From DAOTXR01 sp034435375 (lineage in GTDB: Bacteria; Chloroflexota; Anaerolineae; Aggregatilineales; UBA3940), in NCBI GenBank assembly GCA_034435375.1, contig DAOTXR010000048.1, positions 310,001 through 374,000 on the forward strand: a stretch of DNA of 64,000 bases, written 5' to 3'. This document shows positions 31,448-41,577 of this stretch, piece by piece (position 1 is the stretch's first letter; each line of letters starts with the position of its first letter). The position numbers and the translations under genes were made by a program. The notes beneath the pieces were generated by a model. It was not told the origin of the DNA. It was given only the letters and a program-made list of their open reading frames with translations, and searched no databases.

Positions 31448-34054
31448 ATGGTTGACAGCATTACGCCGATCCGGCGGCAGTACCTGGAGATCAAAAAGCA
31501 GTTCCCCAATGCCATCGTCCTTTTTCGGCTGGGTGACTTCTATGAAACGTTTGACGAGGATGCCGAAATTGCGGCCCGCGAGTTGGACATTGTGCTCACC
31601 AGCCGTAATGTGGCTAAGAATCGGCGTGTTCCTATGGCCGGGGTGCCTCACCATGCAGCAGAAAACTATATCGCCCGTTTGATCGAGAAAGGCTACCATG
31701 TCGCGATCTGTGAGCAGGTCAGCGATGAGCCTATCAATGGGCTGATGCCGCGTGAAGTAGTGCGGGTGGTGACTCCCGGCACGGTGACTGAGCCGTCGTT
31801 GCTGCCGGAGAAGCGCAACAACTACCTGATGGCTATCGCTCCCTGTTTTGAGAACGACATCCTCAGCCGGGTGGGCATTGCCTACGCCGACATCTCGACA
31901 GGTGAATTTGCTGCCACTGAGTTGGATGAGGGCGATGTATGGGGGTTGGCGCAGCAAGAGATCGCACGCCTCGCCCCGCGTGAGTGTCTGCTGCCAGAGA
32001 GTCTGTCCGCGCCAGATGGACTGCAATTGGGCAGCGAGGGCATTCACCTCACACCGCTGGCCGACTGGCGCTTCGATCCCCAGACGGCAGGAAGCGCCCT
32101 GCAGCAACACTTTGGTGTCGCCACACTGGCAGCCTTTGGTTTAGAAGGCTATGGGCAGGCCATCGGTGCTGCCGGGGCTGTGCTCCAGTATCTGCAGAAT
32201 ACCCAACGCGGCTCGCTCGATCAAATTCGGTCGCTGTCGTTTTACTCCACCAGCGATTACATGGTGCTCGATGTGGCCACACGTCGCAATCTGGAGCTGA
32301 CTGAAACCATCCGCACACGTGCTGCGCGTGGTTCGCTGCTGGGAGTGCTCGATCGCACTGTGACCGCTATGGGTGGACGCGAGCTGCGTCACTGGATCTC
32401 GCGCCCTCTGCTCGATCTCGAACGACTGAAGCGCCGCCAGGATATCATTGAGGCACTGTTCGTTGACGGTGTGCTGCGAACTCAGGTGCGCGAGACCCTG
32501 CGCGGCGTCGGTGACCTGGAGCGGCTGACTAACCGCATCATCACAGGTTCTGCCGGGCCGCGGGAGATGATCAGCCTGAAGGAGACGCTAGAGATTGTGC
32601 CCGCGCTGCGCGGCACGCTGATTGGACAGGCACAGGCGCTGCGCAACATCGCTTATACCCTCGACCCAGTTGAAGGTGTGGCGGAGCTGATTGGCCGGGC
32701 GCTCGTCGATGAGCCGCCGGCTACCCTCAGCGCCGTCGGACTGATCCGTCCAGGCTACTCACCCGAACTGGACTCTGTCATCCAGGCCAGCGCTGACGCC
32801 CGCAACTACATCAACAGCCTGGAGGCAGTAGAGCGTGAGCGGACGGGCATCAAAAACCTGAAGGTCGGCTATAACAAGGTCTTTGGCTACTACATCGAAG
32901 TGACTAAGCCCAATGTGGACATGGTGCCTGCCGACTACATCCGCAAGCAGACGTTGGTCAATGCTGAGCGCTACATTACGCCTGGAATGAAGGAGGTTGA
33001 GGTCCAGCTGCTCAATGCCGAGGAGGAGATCCACGGGCTTGAGGTGAAGCTGTACCGGGACTTGCTGCGACAGGTGGCGGCACACGCCCAATCGTTGCTG
33101 GCGACGGCGCGAGCGTTGGCAACCCTGGATGTGTGCGCTTCACTGGCCGAAGTCGCAGCACGCAATGCCTACGTGCGTCCCACTCTGACCTCTGATGACG
33201 TGCTGGAGATTCGGGGTGGACGGCACCCAGTGGTTGAGCATCTGTTACACGGTGAGCGTTTCGTCCCGAATGATACCAGCTTCGCAAACGGCAAACGGAT
33301 TCACGTTATCACCGGGCCTAACATGTCTGGCAAAAGCACCTATCTGCGTCAGGTGGCGCTGATTGTGCTGTTGGCGCAGATTGGGAGCTTTGTTCCCGCC
33401 GACGAAGCGACCATTGGGTTGGTGGACCGCATCTTCACCCGCATCGGCGCGCAGGACGAGATTTACGCCGGTCAGAGCACCTTCATGGTTGAGATGATTG
33501 AGACTGCCGTGATCCTTCAGCAGAGTACGCGTCGCAGCCTGATCATCCTAGACGAGATCGGGCGCGGTACCAGCACCTACGATGGGTTGGCTATTGCTCG
33601 CGCAGTCGTCGAGTATCTGCACAACCACCCACGCATGGGCGGCAGGACACTGTTTGCTACCCATTACCATGAATTGACTGAGATGGAGAATATTCTGCCG
33701 GGGGTAGCTAACTACAATGTGGCCGTTGCCGAGCAGGGGGACCATGTGGTGTTCCTGCATACCATCCGACCGGGCAAGGCCGATAAGAGCTATGGCATCC
33801 ATGTGGCCCAGCTCGCAGGTGTTCCCAGAGCCGTGGTGCAGCGGGCCGAAGAAATCCTCAAAGAGCTGGAAAGCCAGCACAATGTGTGGACCGTCGAGCA
33901 AGACGAGTTCACAGCCAGGCAGATGGCGCTGTTTCACACCGGCCCACATCCCGTTATCGAAGAGCTGCGCAGGATGAAGATCGATGAGATGTCACCCATT
34001 GACGCCATCACTCGGCTGTACGAGATGCAGCGGCGAGCCATGCAGAGTGATTGA
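31448..34054 (+). CDS. mutS: DNA mismatch repair protein MutS
   Basis: About 868 aa, full length. The mismatch-recognition motif is in LFRLGDFYETFDEDA (F-x-E), the Walker A is TGPNMSGKSTYLRQ, and ABC signature and Walker B follow in ILDEIGRGTSTYDGLAIA. The C-terminal helix-turn-helix dimerisation region ends in HPVIEELRRMKIDEMSPIDAI. ATG 31448 is preferred, with AGGGTGG just upstream; GTG 31439 is also in frame. No mutL is adjacent. Confidence 0.95.
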   Translation: MVDSITPIRRQYLEIKKQFPNAIVLFRLGDFYETFDEDAEIAARELDIVLTSRNVAKNRRVPMAGVPHHAAENYIARLIEKGYHVAICEQVSDEPINGLMPREVVRVVTPGTVTEPSLLPEKRNNYLMAIAPCFENDILSRVGIAYADISTGEFAATELDEGDVWGLAQQEIARLAPRECLLPESLSAPDGLQLGSEGIHLTPLADWRFDPQTAGSALQQHFGVATLAAFGLEGYGQAIGAAGAVLQYLQNTQRGSLDQIRSLSFYSTSDYMVLDVATRRNLELTETIRTRAARGSLLGVLDRTVTAMGGRELRHWISRPLLDLERLKRRQDIIEALFVDGVLRTQVRETLRGVGDLERLTNRIITGSAGPREMISLKETLEIVPALRGTLIGQAQALRNIAYTLDPVEGVAELIGRALVDEPPATLSAVGLIRPGYSPELDSVIQASADARNYINSLEAVERERTGIKNLKVGYNKVFGYYIEVTKPNVDMVPADYIRKQTLVNAERYITPGMKEVEVQLLNAEEEIHGLEVKLYRDLLRQVAAHAQSLLATARALATLDVCASLAEVAARNAYVRPTLTSDDVLEIRGGRHPVVEHLLHGERFVPNDTSFANGKRIHVITGPNMSGKSTYLRQVALIVLLAQIGSFVPADEATIGLVDRIFTRIGAQDEIYAGQSTFMVEMIETAVILQQSTRRSLIILDEIGRGTSTYDGLAIARAVVEYLHNHPRMGGRTLFATHYHELTEMENILPGVANYNVAVAEQGDHVVFLHTIRPGKADKSYGIHVAQLAGVPRAVVQRAEEILKELESQHNVWTVEQDEFTARQMALFHTGPHPVIEELRRMKIDEMSPIDAITRLYEMQRRAMQSD

Positions 34055-34112
34055 GTTGATCGCTGGGTCTCATCTGCGCCTCGTACGTTTAGACCTTTAA
34101 CTCTGACGATGT

Positions 34113-34118
34113 TATAAT
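34113..34118 (+). promoter_or_regulatory. Candidate -10 box of the acyl-CoA dehydrogenase gene
   Basis: A perfect TATAAT with only a weak upstream -35. The predicted start near 34125 leaves a leader of about 125 nt. Confidence 0.4.
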
Positions 34119-34251
34119 CCAAAACCGATCACACAGGGCGAATCTGCCCGCTCGGCAAGGGTGCGTGCCTGAATTTCCCCCTTTTCTCCCTTATAAGACA
34201 TGCTGTTTCGGATTGATTCTCACGACCCGTTCGACCAAAGGAGTGAATCCC

Positions 34252-35436
34252 ATGGCTGATACCCCATCTGGCCCAAGCCTGGCGCTGACCCCTGAGCACG
34301 AGATGATCCGGCAGGCAGCACGCAAGTTTGCGCAGGAAAAGATCGCTCCCATTGCCGCCCACTTTGATGAGACCGGTGAATTCCCATATGACACCATCAT
34401 GGAGATGGGCAGTATGGGGTTCATGGGCATCGAGGTGCCGGAGGAATACGGTGGTGCGGGCATGGATACTCTGGCCTATGTGCTGGCCATGGAGGAAATC
34501 TCGAAAGCCGACGCCGCGCACGGGGTGATCATGTCGGTCAACAACTCGCTGTATTGCTATGGCATCTTGCGGTTTGGCACAGAGGAGCAGAAGCACAAGT
34601 ATGTGACGCCGGTGGCATCTGGGCAGGTGATCGGCGCCTACTCGCTTACTGAGCCAATGTCCGGTTCTGACGCCGGAACGATGAGGTCTCGGGCGGTGTT
34701 GAGTCAGGATGGATCGCACTATGTGATCAATGGTGTCAAGAGCTGGGTAACAAGTGGGCCAGTGGCGCGCTATCTTGTCATGTTTACCATGACAGAGCCA
34801 GAAAAGAAGCATAACGGCATCACAGCCTTTATTATCGATACAGAGCGCCCCGGCTTTATCCGCGGCAAGAAGGAGCCTAAGTTGGGCATCCGCGCCTCGG
34901 CGACGAGCGAGATCATCTTCGACAACTATCAGGCTCCGCTTGAGGACGTGCTGGGCAAGCCGGGGGAGGGATTTAAGATCGCTATGACGGTGCTGGATGC
35001 CGGGCGAATCGGGATTGCCTCACAGGCGTTGGGCATCGCCGAGGCGGCCTATGAAGCCAGCGTGAGATATGCCCGTGAGCGGGAGGCTTTTGGCGCACCT
35101 ATCGGCACCTTCCAGATGACGCAGGCCAAGATCGCCGACATGAAGACTCGCATTGAGGCGGCACGCCTGTTGATCTACAACGCAGCACTTGCCAAGATGC
35201 GCAGTAGACAAACCGGCGAGAGATTTACGCTCGAGGCAGCTATGGCCAAGCTGTTTGCCTCTGAGATGGCGATGTGGGTCACAACTCAGGCGGTCCAGAT
35301 TCACGGCGGGATGGGCTACAGCAAAGAACTGCCCGTCGAGCGCTACTTCCGTGACGCAAAGATCACTGAAATTTACGAGGGGACCAGTGAGATTCAGCGC
35401 ATCGTGATCGCGCGTCAGGAGCTAGGACTGCGATAG
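34252..35436 (+). CDS. Acyl-CoA dehydrogenase
   Basis: A 394-aa FAD-dependent dehydrogenase of the short/medium-chain type, acting in fatty-acid or amino-acid breakdown. The N-terminal helical domain, the flavin-binding YSLTEPMSGSD and WVTSGP segments, and the C-terminal QIHGGMGYSKELPVERYFRD are typical. The catalytic Glu is in IYEGTSEIQR. AAAGGAG ends eight bases before the ATG at 34252. It is monocistronic in this window. Chain-length specificity (butyryl- or isovaleryl-like) cannot be assigned. Confidence 0.92.
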   Translation: MADTPSGPSLALTPEHEMIRQAARKFAQEKIAPIAAHFDETGEFPYDTIMEMGSMGFMGIEVPEEYGGAGMDTLAYVLAMEEISKADAAHGVIMSVNNSLYCYGILRFGTEEQKHKYVTPVASGQVIGAYSLTEPMSGSDAGTMRSRAVLSQDGSHYVINGVKSWVTSGPVARYLVMFTMTEPEKKHNGITAFIIDTERPGFIRGKKEPKLGIRASATSEIIFDNYQAPLEDVLGKPGEGFKIAMTVLDAGRIGIASQALGIAEAAYEASVRYAREREAFGAPIGTFQMTQAKIADMKTRIEAARLLIYNAALAKMRSRQTGERFTLEAAMAKLFASEMAMWVTTQAVQIHGGMGYSKELPVERYFRDAKITEIYEGTSEIQRIVIARQELGLR

Positions 35437-35608
35437 TCGCGCTGCCCGTGTCGTGCCAGCTTGCTAATAGATTCCGATTATTTAATGAAGTCGGTACTAA
35501 TACTTTCGTGGTGAGTCCACTCGCCGATTTTCAGGCCCTGCCAGGGGAGTGATAACGCGAAAACGTCCTGCAGGCAGAAGCCTGGTAGGCTGAGAGAGAA
35601 CGGCAGGC

Positions 35609-35668
35609 GAACCCGGCAAGGACACTTGCTGGGGTGTGTCAAGGGCAAGAGATAGCCTTGCCCGTGTC
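35609..35668. repeat. Nested inverted repeats between convergent genes
   Basis: AACCCG and GCAAGG near 35609 are mirrored by CCTTGC and CGGGTT near 35656-35668, with an inner 7-bp hairpin GGGCAAG/CTTGCCC (35643-35649 with 35657-35663). It lies in the 272-base gap between the acyl-CoA dehydrogenase and the exporter operon and may serve as a shared end-of-transcript structure. No gene is seen there. Confidence 0.4.
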
Positions 35669-35708
35669 GGGTTAGCTGCGGCCCGCAATCTCTGGGCCAG
35701 CCAGGCTA

Positions 35709-37001
35709 CTACGGCACCCTGATCAGCACATCAGCAGGCATACCAGGCTTGAGTCTGCCATCCGCGTTATCGATGCTGATCTCAACGGCAAACACCAGAT
35801 TGACGCGCTCTTCCTCAGTCTGTACGTTGCGTGGCGTGAATTCGGCCTCCCGTGCGATCAGCGCGACCTGGCCGGAGAATGTCTCGCCGGGATAGGAGTC
35901 CACCTCGATATCTACTTGGGCGCCCAACCGTACCTGCCCAAGATCGGTCTCAGGAATGTAGACGACCAGCTTAAGCTCGGTCAGATCGGCAATGGTCAGC
36001 AGAGGTACGCCCGGCGAGGCCGTCTCCCCGGCGGCGATAGCGCGTGTAGTAACTACGCCATCGATTGGGGCGGCGAGCGACAAACGGGCGATCTGGGTAT
36101 CAACTTGAGCGAGCTGTGCCTTTGCCAGATCGACCTGTGCCTGCGCAATGGCAATCTCCTCTGGGAGCGGTCCGGCTACTAACAAATCGTATTGAGCCTG
36201 GGCCAACTGGACCTGTCCCTCGGCGATGGCGATCTGAGCCTGGGCCTGGTGTGCTTGCGCAATCAGCGCCAGTGGACGCTGACGCTGAGCCTGGAGAAGC
36301 TGTAGCTTCTTAACCGCGCCATCGTAGGCTGCCTGAGCCGCTGCTAGTTGGGCCACCAGATTCTCTCGCGAGAGGGCCAGATAATCGCGGCGGGTTGGAT
36401 CGTCCACGCCGCTCTCCTCAACCTGGAGGGCTTCGTATTCCACCTCCCGGATCGCGCCCTGAATTTGGGCCACCTGCTGCGCTGCGGTGTCTACGTCGAG
36501 TTGCGCCGCAGCGATTTGCACGTCAATCTCGCGTGGGTTTGAGACGGCAGCCCAGGCCTGCCTCGAAGCGCGTTGCGCGCCCTCCAGTTCAGCTTGGGCC
36601 ATATCGAGAGTGGCTTGCGCCGCGGCGATCTCTTCTTCAGTCGGTTCGGCTATGAGATCTGCCAGGTTAGCCTCAGCAACCGTGACGGCAGCCTCAGCCT
36701 GCTGACGAGCTGACTGGAGTAGGGTGTCATCCAGCTTCACAACTATCTGGCCAGCGGTCACGGTATCGGCCTCGTCTACCAGCACCTGTGCTACCCGTCC
36801 TCCCGTCTCAGCTACAACGCTGACCTCTTGAGCCTCGATGAAACCGGAGGCGTGGATTCCATCCTCTCCTGAAGCGACGGTTGCGGTCTCCTGGCCAGGC
36901 AGAGGGGGGACGACTGTGAGTTGGCCCGAACATCCCGGGCTGATCAGGGCAACCACGACCAAAAGCGCAATACCAATCAGTCGGCTTGACCGTTGATTCA
37001 T
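35709..37001 (-). CDS. HlyD/EmrA-like efflux adaptor, lipoprotein
   Basis: About 430 aa. A signal peptide with lipobox ISPGC predicts an N-terminal lipid anchor. The biotinyl-lipoyl-like half GFIEAQEVSVVAETGGRVAQVLV is split by a long coiled coil rich in Ala/Gln (about residues 85-290) and followed by the second half AAPIDGVVTTRAI and a beta-barrel. It is the last gene of the exporter operon. The start is ATG 37001 because it gives a proper signal peptide; ATG 37022 is in frame. It would link the ABC-2 permease to an outer structure or serve as substrate adaptor. Confidence 0.87.
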   Translation of the reverse strand: MNQRSSRLIGIALLVVVALISPGCSGQLTVVPPLPGQETATVASGEDGIHASGFIEAQEVSVVAETGGRVAQVLVDEADTVTAGQIVVKLDDTLLQSARQQAEAAVTVAEANLADLIAEPTEEEIAAAQATLDMAQAELEGAQRASRQAWAAVSNPREIDVQIAAAQLDVDTAAQQVAQIQGAIREVEYEALQVEESGVDDPTRRDYLALSRENLVAQLAAAQAAYDGAVKKLQLLQAQRQRPLALIAQAHQAQAQIAIAEGQVQLAQAQYDLLVAGPLPEEIAIAQAQVDLAKAQLAQVDTQIARLSLAAPIDGVVTTRAIAAGETASPGVPLLTIADLTELKLVVYIPETDLGQVRLGAQVDIEVDSYPGETFSGQVALIAREAEFTPRNVQTEEERVNLVFAVEISIDNADGRLKPGMPADVLIRVP

Positions 37002-37096
37002 TGTGTAACTACAGTCCTTCATACATACCCGCCGCAGTTAGAAGTCACCGCTTGATTTGACTCTGGATTGTATGAGACACCATCGGAGTGTTCCCC

Positions 37097-38437
37097 TCAC
37101 TGTTGCTCGAAGAACGCATCGGCTGGCATACCGGGCTTTAAGGCATGATCAGGATTGTTGATCCTGATCTTGATGGCGTATACCAGATTGACGCGCTCTT
37201 CGCGCGTCTGCACGTTGCGCGGGGTGAACTCGGCCTCATCGGAGATGTAGACCACCGTACCTGGGAACTGCCTGGTGGGGAACGAGTCAACTGTGATGTC
37301 AGCTGCCTGATTGAGCGCAACTTGGTCCAATCGGTCTTCCGCAATGTATACGGTCAGGGTAACCGTGTCTAGGTTGGCCAGCGTCACAAGGGGCACGGTG
37401 GGCGCAGCCAGCTCGCCCACATGGATCGATTGCTGAAGGATGGCTCCCCCGATGGGTGCATAGAGCGTCATACGCCCGATTTGGGTTTCAACTGCGGCAA
37501 GAGCAGCCTGAGCCTCCTCAACGCGGGCGTCGGCCATTCGGACCTGTTCATCGGTCGGGCCGGCCCGCAGGTTGTCAAGTTGGGCCTGGGCCTGGGCCAG
37601 GCTGGCTTTGGCGCTGTCGAGTGCTGTCTGGGCCTCGATCACCTGAGCCTCAAGCTGCTGGGGGTCGTTGATTAGGTTGCGCACCGCTGCCAGCAGCGCC
37701 TGTGCGGCCTCAAGCGAGGCCTGGGCATTGTTGAGATTCTCTGTAGCGGTCTCATAGCGAATGGGCGCCAGGGCCAGGTCCATGGGAACCCAAAGGTCAA
37801 GCCCATAGCGCGCTTCCATACTCACAATGTAGTTGGTCTGATCTCTTAGAACCTGGACTGATTTATCAGCAGTCCGAAGTTGAACGCCTGCCGCGTTGAC
37901 CTGATGCTGAGCTACAGCAGCCTGTGTCTCAGCTTGCGCCAATTGAATTTGGAGTTCCTGGGGGTTGTTGCGGATCGCCACTGCATCCTGGAGTGCTAGA
38001 TCGGCAGCGTCCACTGCCGCTTGGGCAATGGCAACCTGGGCTTCGGCCTGACGAATGATTTCCTCGCGTGCGCCTGCTCGGAGTAGGTCACGCTGCGCGA
38101 CAGTGATATCCAACTGAGCTTGAGCCGCGTCACGTTGCGCTTCAAGCAGTGCTGTATCGAGTTGCACCAGTACATCGCCAGCCTGTACCTCGTCACCCTC
38201 GTCAAACGGGAGCGCTACAACCCGTCCGCCAAGCTCTGCGGCGACCTCAACCTCCTCTGCTTCGATGAAACCAGAGGCCAGCAGCTGGCCCGAAGATGAA
38301 CTATTGTCAACGTTCAATTGTGCAAGAAGCTGCCCCCGTGCTCTGGCGTTCGTGCCGTAATAGATCAGGCCTACTACGATGGCCACCAATACTATGCCGA
38401 TCAGCGCCAACCCAATTACCAGACGTCGTCTGTTCAT
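37097..38437 (-). CDS. HlyD-like efflux adaptor, membrane-anchored
   Basis: A 446-aa paralogue of the previous protein, with an uncleaved N-terminal membrane segment (about residues 7-27) instead of a lipobox. It shares the lipoyl-like half GFIEAEEVEVAAELGGRV, the long coiled coil and the barrel with EFTPRNVQTREERVNLVYA, which is almost identical to the neighbour's EFTPRNVQTEEERVNLVFA. Two adaptors in one operon may form a mixed ring or act alternatively. It begins three bases after the ATPase stop, so coupling is tight. Confidence 0.88.
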   Translation of the reverse strand: MNRRRLVIGLALIGIVLVAIVVGLIYYGTNARARGQLLAQLNVDNSSSSGQLLASGFIEAEEVEVAAELGGRVVALPFDEGDEVQAGDVLVQLDTALLEAQRDAAQAQLDITVAQRDLLRAGAREEIIRQAEAQVAIAQAAVDAADLALQDAVAIRNNPQELQIQLAQAETQAAVAQHQVNAAGVQLRTADKSVQVLRDQTNYIVSMEARYGLDLWVPMDLALAPIRYETATENLNNAQASLEAAQALLAAVRNLINDPQQLEAQVIEAQTALDSAKASLAQAQAQLDNLRAGPTDEQVRMADARVEEAQAALAAVETQIGRMTLYAPIGGAILQQSIHVGELAAPTVPLVTLANLDTVTLTVYIAEDRLDQVALNQAADITVDSFPTRQFPGTVVYISDEAEFTPRNVQTREERVNLVYAIKIRINNPDHALKPGMPADAFFEQQ

Positions 38438-38440
38438 ACA

Positions 38441-39427
38441 TTAATCTTCTCTACGAACGCAGGAGATAAACACATCCTCCAGCGAGGGTGAGATCACGGC
38501 CATGGGGCCCGGATCGATGCCCTGCTGGCGGAGCAGTTGTGCGATGGCATCCAGGTATCGCTCAACCTGTGGTGCGATGAGGTGAACCTGGGAGCCATAC
38601 AACGCGACCTCTTCGAGCGGCAGCAGACCAGAGTGCTGCGCTTCGGTTAGCGCGGCCATGGCCTGTGCGGTGTCACTCGGTGTCAGCTCAAGGACCTGGC
38701 CGTTCATCATGGTGTCTTTGATGTGTTGAGGAGAGCCACGTGCGATAATGTGACCATCATGAATGAAGGCCAGCTCCTCGCAGTGCTCGGCCTCATCCAT
38801 GTAGTGGGTGGTGACGAAAATGGTCACACCCGATGCAGTGATCTCGTACAGCAGGTCCCAGAATGCGCGTCGCGAGACGGGGTCTACACCCGCTGTTGGC
38901 TCATCCAGGAACACCAGATCAGGCTCATGGAGAATAGCCGCGCCCAACGCCAGGCGCTGACGCCACCCCCCTGACAGATTCTTGGTGCGCTCACGTTCAC
39001 GGCCTTTTAGGTTCGCCATCTGTACGGCAAATTCGATCCGCTCGCGCAGGTGTTCCCCCTTGAGTCCATAGGTCCGTCCGTAGAAACGCAGGTTCTCTAG
39101 CACAGTCAGGTCGTCGTATAGGCTGAAGCGCTGCGACATGTAACCCAACCGGGGCCGGACCCGCTCCGGCTGTCGCGACACGTTGCAGCCCAGGACGGTC
39201 GCTGTGCCCTCGCTGGGGCGCAGCAGCCCCAGCAGCATCCGGATAGTGGTTGTCTTGCCAGAGCCATTCGGCCCCAGGAAGCCAAAGATCTGGCCTCGTT
39301 TGACCTTGAAGGAGGTATGGTCAACAGCCCGGAAGCTGCCGAAATCCTTCGTCAGGTTGTCAACGACGATGGCGTATCCATCGTCGCCGCCGCAGGGCGA
39401 CGTAGTCGTGGGTCCGGATGAGGACAT
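38441..39427 (-). CDS. ABC transporter ATP-binding protein (exporter, second ATPase)
   Basis: About 328 aa. Walker A is GPNGSGKTTTIRM, signature NLSGGWRQRL, Walker B LVFLDEPTAGVD, and the H-loop THYMDEAE. ATG 39427 with GAGG upstream is the natural start, one base after the stop of the other ATPase. It resembles the C-terminal half of YbhF-like tandem ATPases, which here are split into two genes. A ~90-residue C-terminal domain follows the nucleotide-binding domain. Confidence 0.92.
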   Translation of the reverse strand: MSSSGPTTTSPCGGDDGYAIVVDNLTKDFGSFRAVDHTSFKVKRGQIFGFLGPNGSGKTTTIRMLLGLLRPSEGTATVLGCNVSRQPERVRPRLGYMSQRFSLYDDLTVLENLRFYGRTYGLKGEHLRERIEFAVQMANLKGRERERTKNLSGGWRQRLALGAAILHEPDLVFLDEPTAGVDPVSRRAFWDLLYEITASGVTIFVTTHYMDEAEHCEELAFIHDGHIIARGSPQHIKDTMMNGQVLELTPSDTAQAMAALTEAQHSGLLPLEEVALYGSQVHLIAPQVERYLDAIAQLLRQQGIDPGPMAVISPSLEDVFISCVRRED

Positions 39428-39428
39428 G

Positions 39429-40403
39429 TTATACCTCGCCTGCGCCGCCAGCATTGCTCAATCCAGCAGAACGCCGCCGGATCAGTGAGACGAAGGCTTC
39501 CTCAACGCGGGGCTCAACTTCACGCATGGTCTCAATGCGAATGCCAGCGTGGGTCAGTGTCTCAGCAATCAGACGCTTGCCAGCCTCCACTTCGTCCACA
39601 AATACGTGCAGGAGTTGCCCATAGGACTGGACCTCATTGATCTGGGGCGTATTGCGTAGCACGGTCCGTGCCTTAAGCCGATCGCTGGACTGAACCTGAA
39701 TCACTCTGCCGGGGACGCGTTGCCGAATGGCAGTTGGCGTGTCGCACTCGACCAGTCGGCCTTCGTACATCAGCCCGATGCGCGAGCAGCGCTCGGCCTC
39801 GTCCATATATGGCGTGCTGACTACAATGGTCACGCCCTGCACATGCAGGTTGGTGAGAATATCCCAGAACTCGCGGCGCGACACAGGGTCCACGCCGGTG
39901 GTTGGCTCATCCAGATAGAGAATCTCCGGCTCATGGATGAGAGTGCAGGCCAGGCCAAGCTTCTTCTGCATACCGCCGGAAAGTTGCCCCGCCCGCCGCT
40001 TGCGGAACTGGCTGAGCCGAGCGAAGGCTAGCAACCGCTCGATCCGCTCTTTGCGAACCTTGCCAGAGACACCAAACACGTCGGCGAAGAAATTGATGTT
40101 CTCCTCAACAGACAGATCGCGGTACAGGCTGAAAGACTGCGCCATATACCCGATCCGTTCCTTGATCGCCTCCGGGTCGCGCGTTGTGTCGTAACCCGCG
40201 ACCATAGCCGCGCCATCCGAGGGGTCCATGATGGCCGCCAACAGCCGTAGCGTGGTGGTCTTGCCCGCCCCGTCCGGCCCAACTAACCCGAATATCTCAC
40301 CCCGATAGATGGTCATATCCAGGCTGTCGACTGCCACCGTCTTGCCAAACTCGCGCCGCAGCTGTCGAGTTTCGATGATGGGTTCATGGTGATTGTTATT
40401 CAT
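39429..40403 (-). CDS. ABC transporter ATP-binding protein (exporter, first ATPase)
   Basis: A 324-aa ATPase with Walker A GPDGAGKTTTLRL, signature QLSGGMQKKL, Walker B ILYLDEPTTGVD and switch His replaced: STPYMDEAE carries Pro-Tyr where the paralogue has THYMDEAE. The change of the H-loop His to Pro suggests this copy is weakly or non-catalytic, as in many asymmetric ABC pairs. It follows the permease by 31 bases. Confidence 0.92.
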   Translation of the reverse strand: MNNNHHEPIIETRQLRREFGKTVAVDSLDMTIYRGEIFGLVGPDGAGKTTTLRLLAAIMDPSDGAAMVAGYDTTRDPEAIKERIGYMAQSFSLYRDLSVEENINFFADVFGVSGKVRKERIERLLAFARLSQFRKRRAGQLSGGMQKKLGLACTLIHEPEILYLDEPTTGVDPVSRREFWDILTNLHVQGVTIVVSTPYMDEAERCSRIGLMYEGRLVECDTPTAIRQRVPGRVIQVQSSDRLKARTVLRNTPQINEVQSYGQLLHVFVDEVEAGKRLIAETLTHAGIRIETMREVEPRVEEAFVSLIRRRSAGLSNAGGAGEV

Positions 40404-40434
40404 ATCTATTCTGTATTCTCCAACCTATATCTAC

Positions 40435-41544
40435 TCAGTCCAGGCTCTTACGGAATCTCCTTGATGCTAGGATCAAGACAAGCGTGCTGAATATGGCCAA
40501 GATAAGGACCTCTGTCCGCAGTACCGACAACCCGACTCCCTTCAACACAATGCCCCGGATGATGATCAGCATGTAGCGCAGCGGCACCAAGTAGCTGAGC
40601 ACGTGTAACGCAGCAGGCATTGCTTCCAGGGGAAACAAAAACCCTGAGAGAAAAATGGATGGCAGAATGACCATAAAGCTCATCAACATGGCTTCCTGCT
40701 GGGTGTTGGTGGCGGCGGAGATCAGAATACCGACCCCCAGCGCTCCCACCAGAAACAGGATCGACAGCGCCAGCAGCAGCCACACGCTGCCCTGAATCGG
40801 TACGCCAAACCAGAACACCCCCACCAGCAGCACTTCCAGCAGGTCGAAGAAAGTGACGAGGACATAGGGCGTTGTCTTGCCCAGGACCAACTCTGCCGGG
40901 CGAATAGGCGTTGCAATCAATTGCTCCATCGTGCCATGTTCGCGCTCCCGCACGATGGCCACTGCCGTCAGGAGGGTGGCCAGGAACTGCAAGATCAACC
41001 CCATCAGGGCAGGAATCATGAAATTGGCGCTTTTCAGGTCCGGGTTATACAAGACCCTGGGCGTGATTTTTAACCCGGAGGGACGAGCAGCACCCATCGG
41101 TGGCACGGGAGAAGTCTGACCTTGGGTCGTCCGTAGGGCGGCAGCCAGGATGGTATTGGCAACCATGGGATCAGAACCATCGATCACCAGCTCCAGTTCG
41201 TGAGGCTGGTTGCTGGAGAAGCTGGCAGCAAATCCCTCCGGGATAATCAGCGCCGCGCGGATCCGCCCCGCATCCATCAAATCAAGGATTCGCCCCTCGC
41301 TGCCCACGTGCTCAGTCACATCGAAGTAGTCAGTCTCATTGACCGTCTCGATCAGCCTAGTGGTGATGATCGTCTGATCCTGATCCCACACTGCTATGGC
41401 GATGTTCTGGACATTGGTGTTGGCCACATAGCCGAGCATGACCATTTGAATCGCCGGGATGGCAAAGATCAGCACCAGCGTGTTGCGGTCACGGAAAATG
41501 TGTAAGAATTCCTTGCGCATGATGGCCAGTGTACGCTCGATCAT
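40435..41544 (-). CDS. ABC-2 type permease (YbhS/YbhR-like)
   Basis: About 369 aa. One N-terminal membrane segment (FAIPAIQMVMLGYVA) is followed by a large extracytoplasmic domain and five C-terminal membrane segments, with VREREHGTMEQLIATPIRPAELVLGK, the cytoplasmic signature of ABC-2 permeases. ATG 41544 is chosen because it begins MIERTLAIMRKEFLHIFRDR, the family's start; ATG 41577 is in frame directly after tetR. Only one permease is encoded, so it should act as a homodimer with the two different ATPases. Confidence 0.9.
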   Translation of the reverse strand: MIERTLAIMRKEFLHIFRDRNTLVLIFAIPAIQMVMLGYVANTNVQNIAIAVWDQDQTIITTRLIETVNETDYFDVTEHVGSEGRILDLMDAGRIRAALIIPEGFAASFSSNQPHELELVIDGSDPMVANTILAAALRTTQGQTSPVPPMGAARPSGLKITPRVLYNPDLKSANFMIPALMGLILQFLATLLTAVAIVREREHGTMEQLIATPIRPAELVLGKTTPYVLVTFFDLLEVLLVGVFWFGVPIQGSVWLLLALSILFLVGALGVGILISAATNTQQEAMLMSFMVILPSIFLSGFLFPLEAMPAALHVLSYLVPLRYMLIIIRGIVLKGVGLSVLRTEVLILAIFSTLVLILASRRFRKSLD

Positions 41545-41577
41545 TGCTCTTTTCCTGTCAAGCTCTCCCGCACCCAT